A program made the position numbers and the translations under genes. A stretch of 64,000 bases of DNA from Chitinophagaceae bacterium UBA2375 (GTDB lineage Bacteria > Bacteroidota > Bacteroidia > Chitinophagales > Chitinophagaceae), in NCBI GenBank assembly GCA_002343985.1, contig DDTB01000001.1, forward strand, positions 1-64,000. The letters are read 5' to 3'. Of the stretch, positions 7,689 through 17,923 are shown piece by piece (the stretch's first letter is position 1; each line of letters opens with the position of its first letter). The notes under the pieces are model-generated. The model saw nothing but the letters and a program-made list of their open reading frames with translations, was not told the DNA's origin and did no database searches.

Positions 7689-10091
7689 TTATTGGGTGTA
7701 ACGGAATATGATGGCAGTCAGCAATACGGGTACTGCAGCCACAATGGTTGATTTCACAATGTCAGACATTTCCTGTCCTTCAGGCCTGGAAGGCACATTC
7801 ACTATACAGCCTTCTTCCACTTTTGGATAAAACCTCATGAACAGGAATGTTTTGGTGCGCCTGCTTCGGCCGTTGGCATACGTTACGTAAATGCGTTTGC
7901 GCCATGGGCGTACACCAAATCCACCGGCTTTATCAATATAATATCCCAACTTGGTATGCGATTTATCAAACGCGATTTTCAAAGGCGATTGCACTTTGCC
8001 CTGTACACTTACAAACGGATTGATTTCCGGCACCACCACCACATCGCCTTCCTGGAGCACCACATCGTATTGCGACCCAGGGTTCTTCATGGCTTTGTAT
8101 AAATCGATGCTCACAGGTTCGTCGATGGCTTTCTTCTTGGCCAGCAGGGCACTATCGATCATCAGGTTTCCCGAAGAATCGGTCACCGCTTTATCATCTA
8201 ATTTGTCTACAATCTTCTCCCGGAAAAATTCGCTTTTATTGCGGTACAAAACCGCGCCCGCGAGATTGGCATTGTCGCGAACACCGCCCGCACGTTGGAG
8301 GTATGATGAAAGCCTCTCGTATTTACTCAGCCTTGGATAATACCCGGGATAAGTGACCAGGCCACGCAATTCAATATTTTGCTGTAACTCAAATGAAGGG
8401 TTCTTACGTACATACACCTGGTCGTATGGGCGCAACATCACTTTTGCCGCCATCGAATCCAGTTGCAGGTCCGGGAGGATGGCATAAGAGCGAACAATGG
8501 TTTGTGTGGGTTTGAGGCCCTTCTTAGCCGAGTCGATGTCAACTATACTGGCAATTTCGAGCCTTCCAAATTCAGCGGTGGGTTTGATGCCCCCGGAGAG
8601 ATAGAGCAGGTCCTGCAGGGTCATGCCGCCGTATTTGCGTACGCGGCCCGGTCGGCGTACTTCACCTGAAACATCAACATATTGTGATTCGCCAAACTCG
8701 CTTTGTGCAAACAATTGCACAATATCATTTGACTGGAGCTGGATATTGCCGACGCTGCTGACAAGGTTATTGTTGATATCTGATAAGTCAACTTCCAGCC
8801 TGTCTGACTGCAAATTGGTTGAATCGCCCGCACCCCTGAAAATATAAGCCCTGGGCAAATATGTGTTGCGGGTAACACCTCCCGCGCGGTTGATCAGGTC
8901 AAAAAGCCTGTCGTTGTTTTTAAGTTCGTACATACCCGGGTAAGTCACTTCTCCCCTTACTTCCACTTTATTTGAGATACCCGGTTTCACCAGGTCAACC
9001 TTCACTACGTCACCATCCTGCAGGAGAAAATCTTCATTAGCGATTTTCATAATAGCATTGGCATTCACATCGCGCTGAACCTGCTTTTCATTTTCGGTGC
9101 GGATGACTTTTAATCCCGAAGCAAAAGCGTCCGCATTCAGCCCGCCCGTATATTTGAGCAGTGCGCGGATACCCTCATCTTTGCGGAGCTGGTAATACAT
9201 TGGCCTTTTAAACTGTCCTGTTGCCAGCACTTTTTTCTCCATGAAACCCACCACTACAAAATCGTTATTCTGCAGGTACATGTGTTTGCCTACATCGCCG
9301 GTACTGAGGTATTTATACACATCTATGGAATCAATCAAACGGCCGTTGCGTTTGATTTGAATGTGGCGAAGGTTCCCGAACTCATTGACGCCGCCTGCCT
9401 TCGCGATCACATTAAACGCGTTTGAAAATGCTGAAACCGTTATGGGTCCGGGGTTAACCACCTCGCCCACCACATTCACATTAATGCTGCGCGGCTGGCC
9501 CAGCGATACGGAGATATTTGTTCCGGATGGCACCACATTGCGAAAGCGCGAATACACGAGTGAGCGCATATTTTCAAACGTGAGCCCCTGTACATTAATC
9601 TTTCCCAATCCCTGCGGAAATATCGCGCCATCGCGGGCAACCACATAACTTTCCTGGAACTCGGCGCCGCCCCAAAGTGAAACCACGATATAATCTCCTA
9701 CGCCTATCGGGTAATCGAGGGGAGGAGTAGATAATTCACTGAGGTCGGCCACGGCGCTATTGATAAACACATTGGCGCCATAGGTTTTATCCGGACTATA
9801 TGCGTTCTTTTTCACATCATCTGCAATGACACTATCCTTTTCGAGTTTCGAGGATTTGAGTTCTTTTTGCAATTCCGCATTTTTGTCCTTGCCTGCATTC
9901 TCTTTGTTTTTGTCGTTCAACAATGCCGACAACTGGGCAGGGGTCATGCTTTTAGGGTCAATCTGGCCGGGCAGAATTTCGGATGGGATCTGTTGGCCGA
10001 GCGGCGGTTGACAAATGGCCGGGACGGTTAAGATGAGCAGTAGGGATACGAACAAAACGTTCAGCACATACCTGGCTGGGGTTTGATGCAT
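7689..10091 (-). CDS. Wza-like SLBB-domain polysaccharide export protein
   Basis: The 800-residue product has a signal peptide (hydrophobic core about 12-25, cut after AIC or nearby). A charged lysine-rich spacer follows, then a polysaccharide export domain (about 125-200, starting YPIGVGDYIVVSLWGG). At least five beta-grasp SLBB-type repeats follow, recognisable by recurring motifs such as GEVVNPGP, GEVTYPGMY, GEVRRPG, GLVTYPGYY and GKVQSP. A hydrophobic C-terminal segment lies at about 775-797. It is longer than E. coli Wza (about 380 residues), as is common in Bacteroidota. It is predicted to be the outer-membrane export channel and lies directly upstream of the wzz-like gene. Confidence 0.88.
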   Translation of the reverse strand: MHQTPARYVLNVLFVSLLLILTVPAICQPPLGQQIPSEILPGQIDPKSMTPAQLSALLNDKNKENAGKDKNAELQKELKSSKLEKDSVIADDVKKNAYSPDKTYGANVFINSAVADLSELSTPPLDYPIGVGDYIVVSLWGGAEFQESYVVARDGAIFPQGLGKINVQGLTFENMRSLVYSRFRNVVPSGTNISVSLGQPRSINVNVVGEVVNPGPITVSAFSNAFNVIAKAGGVNEFGNLRHIQIKRNGRLIDSIDVYKYLSTGDVGKHMYLQNNDFVVVGFMEKKVLATGQFKRPMYYQLRKDEGIRALLKYTGGLNADAFASGLKVIRTENEKQVQRDVNANAIMKIANEDFLLQDGDVVKVDLVKPGISNKVEVRGEVTYPGMYELKNNDRLFDLINRAGGVTRNTYLPRAYIFRGAGDSTNLQSDRLEVDLSDINNNLVSSVGNIQLQSNDIVQLFAQSEFGESQYVDVSGEVRRPGRVRKYGGMTLQDLLYLSGGIKPTAEFGRLEIASIVDIDSAKKGLKPTQTIVRSYAILPDLQLDSMAAKVMLRPYDQVYVRKNPSFELQQNIELRGLVTYPGYYPRLSKYERLSSYLQRAGGVRDNANLAGAVLYRNKSEFFREKIVDKLDDKAVTDSSGNLMIDSALLAKKKAIDEPVSIDLYKAMKNPGSQYDVVLQEGDVVVVPEINPFVSVQGKVQSPLKIAFDKSHTKLGYYIDKAGGFGVRPWRKRIYVTYANGRSRRTKTFLFMRFYPKVEEGCIVNVPSRPEGQEMSDIVKSTIVAAVPVLLTAIIFRYTQ

Positions 10092-10125
10092 TTCTTTTAG
10101 GATTGGGTTTTACAGAAATCAGTAA

Positions 10126-10133
10126 CAAATATA
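10126..10133 (-). promoter_or_regulatory. Candidate -7 box of the polysaccharide export operon
   Basis: On the minus strand this reads TATATTTG, a perfect TANNTTTG match, 34 bases before the SLBB gene start. No clear -33 TTTG is visible. It lies in the 53-bp gap after the FabK-like gene. Confidence 0.5.
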
Positions 10134-10144
10134 AATGAATATAA

Positions 10145-11086
10145 TCATTTAAGCGGGTCTTGCATGAGCGCCTGGCATTCGCCCCATATTTCCTTCAACA
10201 CATCGGCAGCAGGTTTGATCTCATCAATCAATGCGGCAACCTGCCCAATTTCCAATTCACCTTCGCTCAAATCGCCTTCAAACATACCTTTCTTAGCCCT
10301 TCCCCTTCCCAACAATTGCGCCAGTTCTTCGGATGATGCACAACGCGATTCCGCTTCCAGCACCTGCTTGCAAAAATCATTCCTGATCAACCTTACGGGT
10401 GTCAGTTGCTTCAAGGCAAGAATCGTATCGCCTTCTTTGGCTTTCACAACCTCTTCCTTAAAAGCCAGGTGGCTTGAGGCCTCCGGCGTAGCCACAAAAC
10501 GGCTTCCTATTTGAACAGCCGAAGCGCCGAGTATCATTGCAGCCAGCATTTGCCTGCCGGTTGCGATACCGCCTGCCGCGATCACCGGAATATCGACGGC
10601 CCTGCACACGGCAGGAATCAAAACCATGGTAGTAGTTTCTTCCCTGCCATTATGCCCACCGGCTTCAAAACCCTCGGCTACAACCGCGTCGCATCCGGCT
10701 TCCGCCGCTTTCATGGCAAACTTGCTGCTGCTCACCACATGCACCACTTTAATGCCGTGATCCTTTAATAACGGCGTCCACGTACGCGGATTACCTGCTG
10801 AACTGAACACAATGGGCACTTGTTCGTCGATAATAGTTTGGATATGTTTGTCGATATCAGGATACAATAAGGGTATGTTCACCCCAAAAGGCTTATCAGT
10901 AGCGGCTTTGCATTTCCTGATCTGCTCTTTCAACACTTCCGGGTACATGCTGCCCGCACCCAGCAAGCCAAGTCCACCGGCGTTACTAACGGCACTGGCT
11001 AAACGCCAGCCGCTGGCCCAGATCATGCCGGCCTGGATGATGGGCGCTTCGATGTTAAATAAGCGGGTAATATTATTTTGAAACAT
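10145..11086 (-). CDS. FabK / nitronate monooxygenase-like flavoprotein
   Basis: A 313-residue FMN-dependent TIM-barrel protein of the 2-nitropropane dioxygenase superfamily. Family marks are APIIQAGM at about 14-21, EAGGHNGRE near 140 and the FMN-phosphate stretch IAAGGIATGRQM near 168-179, followed by GASAVQIGSRF. Members either oxidise nitronates or act as enoyl-ACP reductase (FabK), and the sequence alone does not separate these. The histidine in GGHNG is present, as in both groups. It starts at ATG, lies alone between the nucleotidyltransferase gene and the polysaccharide operon, and has no nearby fab genes to tip the assignment. Confidence 0.82.
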   Translation of the reverse strand: MFQNNITRLFNIEAPIIQAGMIWASGWRLASAVSNAGGLGLLGAGSMYPEVLKEQIRKCKAATDKPFGVNIPLLYPDIDKHIQTIIDEQVPIVFSSAGNPRTWTPLLKDHGIKVVHVVSSSKFAMKAAEAGCDAVVAEGFEAGGHNGREETTTMVLIPAVCRAVDIPVIAAGGIATGRQMLAAMILGASAVQIGSRFVATPEASSHLAFKEEVVKAKEGDTILALKQLTPVRLIRNDFCKQVLEAESRCASSEELAQLLGRGRAKKGMFEGDLSEGELEIGQVAALIDEIKPAADVLKEIWGECQALMQDPLK

Positions 11087-11135
11087 ACGCGATGATTAAA
11101 TCCGGCGGAAAGATAGGATTTTCATCGCAAGGGCA

Positions 11136-12140
11136 TTACGTACTGCTGCCTGCGCTCAAATCAATGGCCGTATTGTCCCCGATATTCAGGTGGCGGCTTC
11201 CCCCTTTCACTTCCGCATCGCTGCCTATGAGCGACTGGCTGAGGATGATTTCATGCAATTCGGAATAATCGCCTATAATGGAATCGCGGATAATAGATTT
11301 ATGGATGCTGGCATTTTCGCCGATGGCCACATTGGGGCCAATCACGGAATGGCGGATGCTGCAACCCTTGCCAATACTTACGGGAGGGATAATGATGCTG
11401 TTTTCAAATCCATGCTCATCAACCAACTGTCCGCCGAATTTTTTCAATAATATGGCATTGGATTCAAGCAAAGATTCTTTCTTTCCGCAATCAAACCAGT
11501 TGGTCACTTTAAACGACTGAAAGCGGGCCCCGCGCTGGATCATGCATTCGAGGGCTTCCGTCAGGCTGAACTCCTCGTAGCTTGTCTTTACGCCGGTGAT
11601 CTGGTGCAGGCACTCAAAAAGTGTAGCGGTTTCTTTGATTTTATAGACACCCACGAGTGCCATATTGCTTTTTGGAATAGAAGGTTTTTCCACTACCCTG
11701 GTAATAAATCCATGCTCATCAATTTCAGCGACCCCAAAATTGCGCGGGTCGTCTACTTTTTTCACGCCCAGCATGGAATGAGGGGCTTCCATGATTTCTT
11801 TTACATCGTACTCCGCGATGGTATCCCCCAGCACAATCAGGATTTCATCCTGGCCTACAATATGCCGCGTAAGGTCAATGGCATGGCCGGTTCCATGACG
11901 TTCACTTTGCGTTACAAAATGGCATTTCAAATCGGAGTAATGCTGGTTTACATAATCCTGGATTTTATCGCCCAGGTAACCAATGATGAAAATAAAATCC
12001 TTGATGCCTGCATCCTTAAGCTGATCAATGATGATGCTGAGGATGGTTTTTCCGGCCAGTGGGATCAGTGCCTTAGGTTGTGTATAGGTATGTGGTCGAA
12101 GCCTGGTACCGGCACCGGCCACGGGAATGATTGCTTTCAT
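11136..12140 (-). CDS. Sugar-phosphate nucleotidyltransferase with left-handed beta-helix tail
   Basis: I place the start at the ATG at 12140 (MKAIIPVAGAGTRLRP), giving 334 residues. A longer reading frame upstream has no family match. The N-terminal Rossmann-like pyrophosphorylase domain has the signature GAGTRLRPHTYTQPKAL (about 8-24) and a catalytic-site stretch VLGDTI near 102. The last 90 residues hold hexapeptide repeats (IGKGCSIRHSVIGPNVAIGE) forming a left-handed beta-helix. Such enzymes make NDP-sugars from sugar-1-phosphates, for example dTDP-glucose or UDP-GlcNAc. The exact sugar is not determined. It diverges from glyA across 186 bp. Confidence 0.85.
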   Translation of the reverse strand: MKAIIPVAGAGTRLRPHTYTQPKALIPLAGKTILSIIIDQLKDAGIKDFIFIIGYLGDKIQDYVNQHYSDLKCHFVTQSERHGTGHAIDLTRHIVGQDEILIVLGDTIAEYDVKEIMEAPHSMLGVKKVDDPRNFGVAEIDEHGFITRVVEKPSIPKSNMALVGVYKIKETATLFECLHQITGVKTSYEEFSLTEALECMIQRGARFQSFKVTNWFDCGKKESLLESNAILLKKFGGQLVDEHGFENSIIIPPVSIGKGCSIRHSVIGPNVAIGENASIHKSIIRDSIIGDYSELHEIILSQSLIGSDAEVKGGSRHLNIGDNTAIDLSAGSST

Positions 12141-12281
12141 GTTTCTGTTGCCTGTTTTCGGGCTTTCCTTGAACAATAGCGCTTCCCGCCATGCAAACGG
12201 GGGAGTGAAAGTACTGATTTTTGTGTAACGCGCACACATTATTAATACCCAATATGCGCCATTATCCTGCACATCATCGTG

Positions 12282-12309
12282 TTGAATCAGGCGAGGGTCG
12301 TTATATTTG
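12282..12309 (+). promoter_or_regulatory. Promoter of glyA
   Basis: TTG at 12282-12284 (in TGTTG), a 17-base spacer, then TATATTTG at 12302-12309, a perfect TANNTTTG -7 box. The start codon lies 17 bases downstream, implying a very short leader. Confidence 0.6.
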
Positions 12310-12326
12310 TCTCTCAAAATTCATCT

Positions 12327-13607
12327 ATGAAGCACGACAAAGCCCTTTTTGACCTGATCAACCTGGAACTGCAGCGGCAACGCCAGGGTATAGAACTGAT
12401 TGCCAGTGAGAACTTCACCAGTTTGCAGGTGATGCAGGCCATGGGCAGTTCCCTGACCAACAAATATGCTGAAGGCTATCCCGGCCGCCGGTATTATGGC
12501 GGTTGCGAGATTGTTGACCAGGTGGAACAACTGGCGATTGACAGGATCAGGGAGGTTTTTAACTGTGCTTATGCCAATGTACAACCACATAGCGGCGCCC
12601 AGGCCAACGCGGCATTGATGATGGCCATCCTGCAACCGGGCGACCCCATCCTTGGGCTTGACCTCAGCATGGGCGGCCACCTGACCCATGGCTCCCCGGT
12701 GAATTTTTCAGGCAAACTGTACAAGCCGCATTTTTATGGCGTGCAAAAAGAAACAGGGTTGCTTGATTACGAAATGCTGGAAGAAAAGGCCCGCAGTGTG
12801 AAACCCAAACTGATCATCTGTGGTGCATCCGCATACAGCCGCGATATCGACTATGCCCGCATCCGAAAGGTTGCCGATGAAGTTGGCGCATTTGTATTAT
12901 GCGATATGGCCCACCCCGCAGGTTTGATCGCGAAAGGCCTGTTATCATCCCCATTCGAACATTGCCATTTTGTAACCAGTACCACACATAAAACATTGCG
13001 TGGCCCCAGGGGCGGCATCATCCTGATGAAACAGGATTTTGAAAACCCGTTTGGGTTGAAAGACGTGAAAGGAAATATCCGGATGATGAGCAACCTGATA
13101 GACATGGCTGTTTTTCCGGGCACACAGGGTGGCCCGCTGGAACATGTGATCGCCGCGAAAGCCGTTGCTTTTGGTGAAATCCTCACCGACGATTTCACCG
13201 TGTATGCAAAACAGGTTAAAGCCAACGCTCAGGCCATGGCTAAAGCTTTGGTGGCCCGCGATTATCAAATTATCAGCGGGGGCACCGATAACCACCTGAT
13301 GCTGATTGACCTGAGGAATAAAAACATCACCGGGAAAAAGGCACAGGAAACACTCGACAAAGCGCATATCACCCTGAACAAAAACGCGGTTCCCTTTGAT
13401 GACAAAAGCCCGTTTGTAACCAGCGGTATCCGTATTGGCGTACCGGCCATTACTACCAGGGGTTTACAAGAAGCGCATATGGAAACCGTTGTTGAAATGA
13501 TTGACCGCGTGTTGATGCATATTGACGATGAGGGCACCATCGGGAAAGTGCGGGAAGATGTCAAAGCGTTTATGGCTCAGTTTCCATTATACCCAGAACT
13601 GGGATAA
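12327..13607 (+). CDS. glyA: Serine hydroxymethyltransferase
   Basis: The ATG at 12327 ([10 protein letters not shown]) gives 426 residues, the usual length. The upstream extension of the reading frame overlaps the promoter. The PLP enzyme converts serine and tetrahydrofolate to glycine and methylene-tetrahydrofolate. Visible marks are the N-terminal ELIASENF, the substrate and cofactor stretch [14 protein letters not shown] (about 52-65), DMAHPAGL around the PLP-contacting aspartate and histidine, and [13 protein letters not shown], whose lysine forms the Schiff base. All key residues are intact. It is followed after 16 bases by a DUF4293 gene on the same strand. Confidence 0.97.
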   Translation: MKHDKALFDLINLELQRQRQGIELIASENFTSLQVMQAMGSSLTNKYAEGYPGRRYYGGCEIVDQVEQLAIDRIREVFNCAYANVQPHSGAQANAALMMAILQPGDPILGLDLSMGGHLTHGSPVNFSGKLYKPHFYGVQKETGLLDYEMLEEKARSVKPKLIICGASAYSRDIDYARIRKVADEVGAFVLCDMAHPAGLIAKGLLSSPFEHCHFVTSTTHKTLRGPRGGIILMKQDFENPFGLKDVKGNIRMMSNLIDMAVFPGTQGGPLEHVIAAKAVAFGEILTDDFTVYAKQVKANAQAMAKALVARDYQIISGGTDNHLMLIDLRNKNITGKKAQETLDKAHITLNKNAVPFDDKSPFVTSGIRIGVPAITTRGLQEAHMETVVEMIDRVLMHIDDEGTIGKVREDVKAFMAQFPLYPELG

Positions 13608-13623
13608 CCCTAAAAACAATTGT

Positions 13624-14034
13624 ATGATTCAAAGGATACAAACCATTTGGATGCTATTGGCATCCGTTTGCGCATTTTTGAGCATTAAACTCCCATTTTT
13701 TGTAGGCACCAAACCAAGCGGGGAAAGCTCATACCAGCTTAACGGTTCTGAAAATTTCGCGCTGCTTGCGCTGACCATCGCCATTGGGATTGTGTCGCTG
13801 GTAGCCATTTTTTTATACCGTGACCGGAAAACCCAAATGCGTCTATGCGTGGCCGGTATCATGCTCGAGGTCATACTCCTGTTCCTGTATTACCAAAAAT
13901 CCTCTTCCTATACCGCGGGCACTTATGCCTTAACGGCTTTGTTGCAGGCTTTGATATTATTCCTTTTGTTCCTGGCCATCCGGGGCATCCGCAACGACAA
14001 CCGCATCATACGCGAAAGCGACCGCCTTCGTTGA
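13624..14034 (+). CDS. DUF4293 family membrane protein
   Basis: The ATG at 13624 (MIQRIQTIWM) gives 136 residues. There are four hydrophobic segments, about 4-22, 41-62, 73-90 and 98-120, and a polar arginine-rich C-terminus. Length, N-terminal MIQRIQTIW and four-helix layout match the Bacteroidota DUF4293 family, whose function is unknown. It starts 16 bases after glyA and is probably cotranscribed. Its stop directly abuts the stop of uvrA on the other strand, with no spare base. Confidence 0.8.
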   Translation: MIQRIQTIWMLLASVCAFLSIKLPFFVGTKPSGESSYQLNGSENFALLALTIAIGIVSLVAIFLYRDRKTQMRLCVAGIMLEVILLFLYYQKSSSYTAGTYALTALLQALILFLLFLAIRGIRNDNRIIRESDRLR

Positions 14035-16878
14035 TTACAGGAATCGGCCTGTAGGGCTGCCCGCTTTCTTTTTGAGATCGGCGGGTTTACCGGCAAATAC
14101 AAGTTCACCGCCATGGTCGCCTGCACCCGGCCCCAGTTCAATGATCCAGTCGCAGCAGCGAAGCACGTCCGTATTGTGTTCAATGACGAGGATGGAATGG
14201 CCCTGGTCGATCAGTGCGTAAAATGACGCGAGTAATTTATTGATATCATGGAAATGAAGCCCGGTGGTGGGTTCATCGAAAATGAATAAAATACCGCCCT
14301 CCGCCGAAGGGCCTTTGCCCCGGCCAAGGAAGGAAGCCAGTTTCACGCGTTGTGCTTCTCCACCCGACAAGGTGTTGGAAGATTGCCCCAGTTTAACATA
14401 ACCCAGGCCCACATCACTCAGCGGCTGCAGCCTGCGTGCAATGTCATGGCCATCTTTAGGCCCAAGTTTAAAAAATTCAATTGCCTGGTCAACACTCATC
14501 TCCAGCACATCATGTATATTCTTCTGCTCAAAGGTAACCTCCAGCACTTCATCCTTAAAGCGTTTCCCTTTGCATGATTCACATTCGAGGTGCACATCGG
14601 CCAGGAACTGCATTTCCACAATTTGTTCGCCCTCGCCCTTACAGGTATCGCAACGCCCGCCATCCACATTAAAAGAGAAATGTTTTGGCTGAAAACCCCT
14701 CATCTTACTTAAAGGCTGGCGTGCATAAAGATCACGGATCTCGTCATAAGCCTTGATATACGTAACCGGGTTGCTCCTGCTTGATTTACCAATGGGGTTT
14801 TGATCAACGAGTTCAACCTGGCGGATCAAATCGATATCACCATGGATCGTCCGGAACAACCCCGGCTTTTCCGAAGTACCATCCTTCAGTTTCATCAATG
14901 CCGGATAAAGGATCTGGCGAACCAGGGTGGTTTTACCGCTGCCGCTCACGCCGCTCACGGCACACAATACATTCAACGGAAACTGCACCGTTACATTTTT
15001 CAGGTTGTTCTGTTTACAACCTTCAAGGGTCACCGACCTGTTCCAACTTCGTGTAACCTTTGGCGGTAGTATCTTCATGCTGCCGGATAAATATTGCCCG
15101 GTCAGGCTCTTTGCATTCCTGGTGATGGCATCATAATCCCCTTCGGCCACAACTTCGCCACCCAAATGACTGGCGTGCGGCCCCATGTCGATGATATGGT
15201 CTGCCTGGCGCATCATCATGTCATCATGCTCCACCACCACAACGGTATTGCCCAGGTCGCGGAGCTCTTTCAGTACGGCAATCAGTTTTTCCGTATCCCT
15301 GCTGTGAAGTCCGATCGACGGTTCGTCGAGGATATACAGGGAATTGGTCAGGTTACTGCCGAGGCTGCGGGTGAGTTGTATGCGCTGGCTTTCCCCACCA
15401 CTGAGGCTATTGGCCAAACGGTTCAGCGTGAGGTAACCGAGGCCTACATCCTTGAGTGTTTTGAGCCGATGCAGGATTTCGGAAAGGATCCGTTTGGCAA
15501 CCTGCTGATCATATTCCGAAAGTATTAATTCATGGAACCATTGATAGAGTTCGGTAACGGGCATTTCACCTAATTCGCCGATATGCTTTCCCTCGATCCG
15601 AACATACAAGGCTTCTTTGCGTAAACGGTATCCATGGCAGGAAGTGCAGGTGGTGCGCCCCCTGTACCTGCTGAGTAAAACCCTGTATTGTACTTTGTAG
15701 AGGTTCTGTTCCACTTCGGTAAAAAAATCATCAATGCCGCTTACCTGCTTGTTTCCTTTCCAGAGCAGGTTGAGTTGCTCCTCCGTAAGGTCCAGTATTG
15801 GCTTATGCACCGGGAAATCATATTTGGATGCGGACCTGATAAAGGCATCTTTCCATTTGGCCAACTTCTCCCCTTTCCAGGGCGCTACGGCGCCTTCATA
15901 TACGCTCAACCTTTTATCTGGGATCACCAGGTCGGGGTCAATGCCCAGGATTTGCGAAAAGCCTTCACAAACCGGGCATGCGCCAAAGGGGTTATTAAAA
16001 GAAAACAGGTTGGGCACCGGCTCTTCGAATACCATACCATCGAGTTCAAACCGGTCACTGAATAACAACTTTTTCTTTCCATCCACCTCAAGTTCCAATG
16101 AACCCTCACCTTCAAAAAAAGCTGTACTAACGGAGTCGGATATACGATGGATATCCTCTTCGTCGAATAATTTGACGACCAGTCGATCCACAAGTATATA
16201 CAATCCGCTGTCCTGCTGATAGGCTGCCGCGATCTTCTTATTCCCGGGCCCATCCTCCAGCAATTCATCAATTTGATGCATGGCACCTTCGTGATAGATC
16301 CTGGAGAATCCTTTCTGGAGCAGGATATTTAATTCCTCTTCAAGTTTTCTTTTGGCATTTCTTTTCCAGGGCGCCATGATCAATACACGGCTCCCTTCGC
16401 GGAGTGCCTTGATGGCGTCCACCACATCAGATACATCATCTTTTTTAACCACCCTTCCGCTGACCGGGGAAATGGTTTTCCCGATGCGTGCATACAGCAG
16501 CCGCAGGTAATCATAAATCTCCGTCATGCTTCCCACCGTGCTGCGCGGTGTACGTGTGATCACTTTTTGTTCGATGGCTATCGCGGGGCAAAGCCCTTTG
16601 ATATTATCAACGTCGGGCTTGTTCATACGCTGCATGAACTGGCGTGCATAGGCGCTAAGGCTTTCCGCATACCGCCGCTGCCCTTCGGCAAAAAGGGTGT
16701 CGATGGTGAGGGATGATTTTCCGGAACCGGATACACCTGTAACAACCACCAGTTTCTGGCGGGGTATCTCTACCGTAACATTTTTCAGGTTATGTACCCG
16801 CGCACCCTGGATATGAATACCGGACAATGGTGCGATGGGTTGAGCTTTCTTTTGCTTTGATGGAGTGGATGCTGGCAT
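14035..16878 (-). CDS. uvrA: Excinuclease ABC subunit A
   Basis: A full-length 947-residue UvrA, the damage-sensing ATPase of nucleotide excision repair. The first ATPase half has Walker [11 protein letters not shown] (about 48-57) and a split signature region with an insertion. A first zinc module shows CPVCEGF, and [14 protein letters not shown] lies further on. The first signature is [13 protein letters not shown]. The second half has Walker [11 protein letters not shown], a zinc finger [10 protein letters not shown]...CESCKGKRF, the signature [13 protein letters not shown] and Walker [12 protein letters not shown]. Nothing is missing. It loads UvrB on lesions. It has its own -7 box upstream. 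Bacteroidota often carry several uvrA paralogues, so copy number elsewhere is open. Confidence 0.96.
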   Translation of the reverse strand: MPASTPSKQKKAQPIAPLSGIHIQGARVHNLKNVTVEIPRQKLVVVTGVSGSGKSSLTIDTLFAEGQRRYAESLSAYARQFMQRMNKPDVDNIKGLCPAIAIEQKVITRTPRSTVGSMTEIYDYLRLLYARIGKTISPVSGRVVKKDDVSDVVDAIKALREGSRVLIMAPWKRNAKRKLEEELNILLQKGFSRIYHEGAMHQIDELLEDGPGNKKIAAAYQQDSGLYILVDRLVVKLFDEEDIHRISDSVSTAFFEGEGSLELEVDGKKKLLFSDRFELDGMVFEEPVPNLFSFNNPFGACPVCEGFSQILGIDPDLVIPDKRLSVYEGAVAPWKGEKLAKWKDAFIRSASKYDFPVHKPILDLTEEQLNLLWKGNKQVSGIDDFFTEVEQNLYKVQYRVLLSRYRGRTTCTSCHGYRLRKEALYVRIEGKHIGELGEMPVTELYQWFHELILSEYDQQVAKRILSEILHRLKTLKDVGLGYLTLNRLANSLSGGESQRIQLTRSLGSNLTNSLYILDEPSIGLHSRDTEKLIAVLKELRDLGNTVVVVEHDDMMMRQADHIIDMGPHASHLGGEVVAEGDYDAITRNAKSLTGQYLSGSMKILPPKVTRSWNRSVTLEGCKQNNLKNVTVQFPLNVLCAVSGVSGSGKTTLVRQILYPALMKLKDGTSEKPGLFRTIHGDIDLIRQVELVDQNPIGKSSRSNPVTYIKAYDEIRDLYARQPLSKMRGFQPKHFSFNVDGGRCDTCKGEGEQIVEMQFLADVHLECESCKGKRFKDEVLEVTFEQKNIHDVLEMSVDQAIEFFKLGPKDGHDIARRLQPLSDVGLGYVKLGQSSNTLSGGEAQRVKLASFLGRGKGPSAEGGILFIFDEPTTGLHFHDINKLLASFYALIDQGHSILVIEHNTDVLRCCDWIIELGPGAGDHGGELVFAGKPADLKKKAGSPTGRFL

Positions 16879-16889
16879 GGCTTAGACAA

Positions 16890-16897
16890 CAAAATTA
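16890..16897 (-). promoter_or_regulatory. Candidate -7 box of uvrA
   Basis: The minus strand reads TAATTTTG, a perfect TANNTTTG match, 11 bases before the uvrA start codon. This implies a nearly leaderless transcript. No clear -33 TTTG is seen, and no LexA-like operator was recognised. Confidence 0.45.
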
Positions 16898-17107
16898 AAG
16901 GCAAGGGGTTGCATTACCACGTAAACTTTCATGCTGGCTTTACAGGTAAATTAAAAATGAAACCTGCCATAACGAGCCTGCATGAAAAAAATTATGCGCA
17001 TATTTCCTCCATTATATATACATATTATGTATCAACAGAATCTGCGTGTAAATGAAACCGTTACCCATACACTAAAAAAATATTTTATAAAAAAATGTCA
17101 AAAAAAA

Positions 17108-17138
17108 TTTGGCAGATTGAAATTTATGACTATTTTCA
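17108..17138 (+). promoter_or_regulatory. Candidate promoter of the sigma factor gene
   Basis: TTTG at 17108-17111, a 19-base spacer, then TATTTTCA at 17131-17138, which fits TANNTTTG at six of eight positions. A long A/T tract directly upstream could act as an UP-like element. It would give a leader of about 120 bases. Confidence 0.4.
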
Positions 17139-17264
17139 CATTCCAATATCCAATATAAGTGAAAAGCCTGAATGCCTTTCTCACGCCTTCTACGCCTTTT
17201 TCCCCGTTATTGGTTTATTGGTCCAAAATCTAAGTCCTAAACCTTTTTAAACTGTAGAAGTGTT

Positions 17265-17846
17265 ATGAAAAACCTCAAAATCCAACCCGACCAGGAACTC
17301 GTACGTGCTTACATCAACGGAGATTCCAACGCCCTTTCCACTTTAGTTGACAGGTACAAAGACAAAATTTACACATCTATTTACCTGTTGGTAAAAGACA
17401 AGTACCTCGCAGAAGACATTTTCCAGGACGTTTTTATCCGCATCATCGACACCCTCCGCGGTGGCCGTTACACCGATGAAGGTAAGTTCCTCCCCTGGGC
17501 CATGAGGATCGCGCACAACCTCTGTGTTGATCATTTCAGGAAAGTAAAACGCAGCCCCAGCATCAAAACAAGTGATGACCGCGACATTTTTGAAGTACTG
17601 AACTTCTCTGAAGCCGGTGCCGACCAGCGCATGATGGCTGATCAAAGCCATGACAAGGTTCGTAAGATGATTGACCTCCTGCCGGAAGACCAGCGCGAAG
17701 TGATCATCCTGCGCCACTATGCCGACCTGAGCTTCAAGGAAATTTCAGCGCTCACCAAATGCAGCATCAATACCGCACTCGGACGCATGCGCTACGGGCT
17801 CATCAACCTCCGCAAGATGATGGCCGAAAAACAAATTGCCCTTTAA
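17265..17846 (+). CDS. ECF-type RNA polymerase sigma factor
   Basis: A 193-residue sigma-70 family protein with only regions 2 and 4, as in ECF sigma factors. Region 2 (about 20-90) includes the -10 recognition stretch YLAEDIFQDVFIRI. Region 4 (about 130-185) has LPEDQREVIILRHYADLSFKEIS and a helix-turn-helix ending SINTALGRMRYGLINLRK. No anti-sigma gene lies next to it, since the next gene is convergent. The gene stands alone with its own leader and a strong terminator, so it looks like a single-gene unit. Which regulon it serves is unknown. Confidence 0.9.
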   Translation: MKNLKIQPDQELVRAYINGDSNALSTLVDRYKDKIYTSIYLLVKDKYLAEDIFQDVFIRIIDTLRGGRYTDEGKFLPWAMRIAHNLCVDHFRKVKRSPSIKTSDDRDIFEVLNFSEAGADQRMMADQSHDKVRKMIDLLPEDQREVIILRHYADLSFKEISALTKCSINTALGRMRYGLINLRKMMAEKQIAL

Positions 17847-17867
17847 TCAGCGATTATTTACATAAAA

Positions 17868-17898
17868 AGAGCCCGCCTGAACAGCGGGCTTTTATTTT
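17868..17898 (+). terminator. Intrinsic terminator after the sigma factor gene
   Basis: A 7-bp stem (AGCCCGC at 17870-17876 with GCGGGCT at 17884-17890) followed by TTTATTTTAT. An A-run at 17864-17868 on the other side lets it also serve the convergent dsbD gene. Confidence 0.85.
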
Positions 17899-17923
17899 AT
17901 ATAACGATAACGCATAAACGAAA

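Larger units (their letters stand above)
16879..17264. other. AT-rich intergenic region between uvrA and the sigma factor gene
   Basis: A 386-bp divergent spacer without an ORF of coding character. It holds the uvrA -7 box at its left end, A/T tracts at about 17072-17107 and a candidate promoter at 17108-17138. A pyrimidine-rich stretch near 17174-17204 has three close repeats of ACGCCTT or similar. I see no tRNA-like or riboswitch-like structure. Confidence 0.55.

Noticed and set aside
12141..12317. N-terminal extension of the sugar nucleotidyltransferase
   Set aside because: The family start MKAIIPVAGAG begins at 12140; the extension has no similarity to the family and runs into the glyA promoter region.
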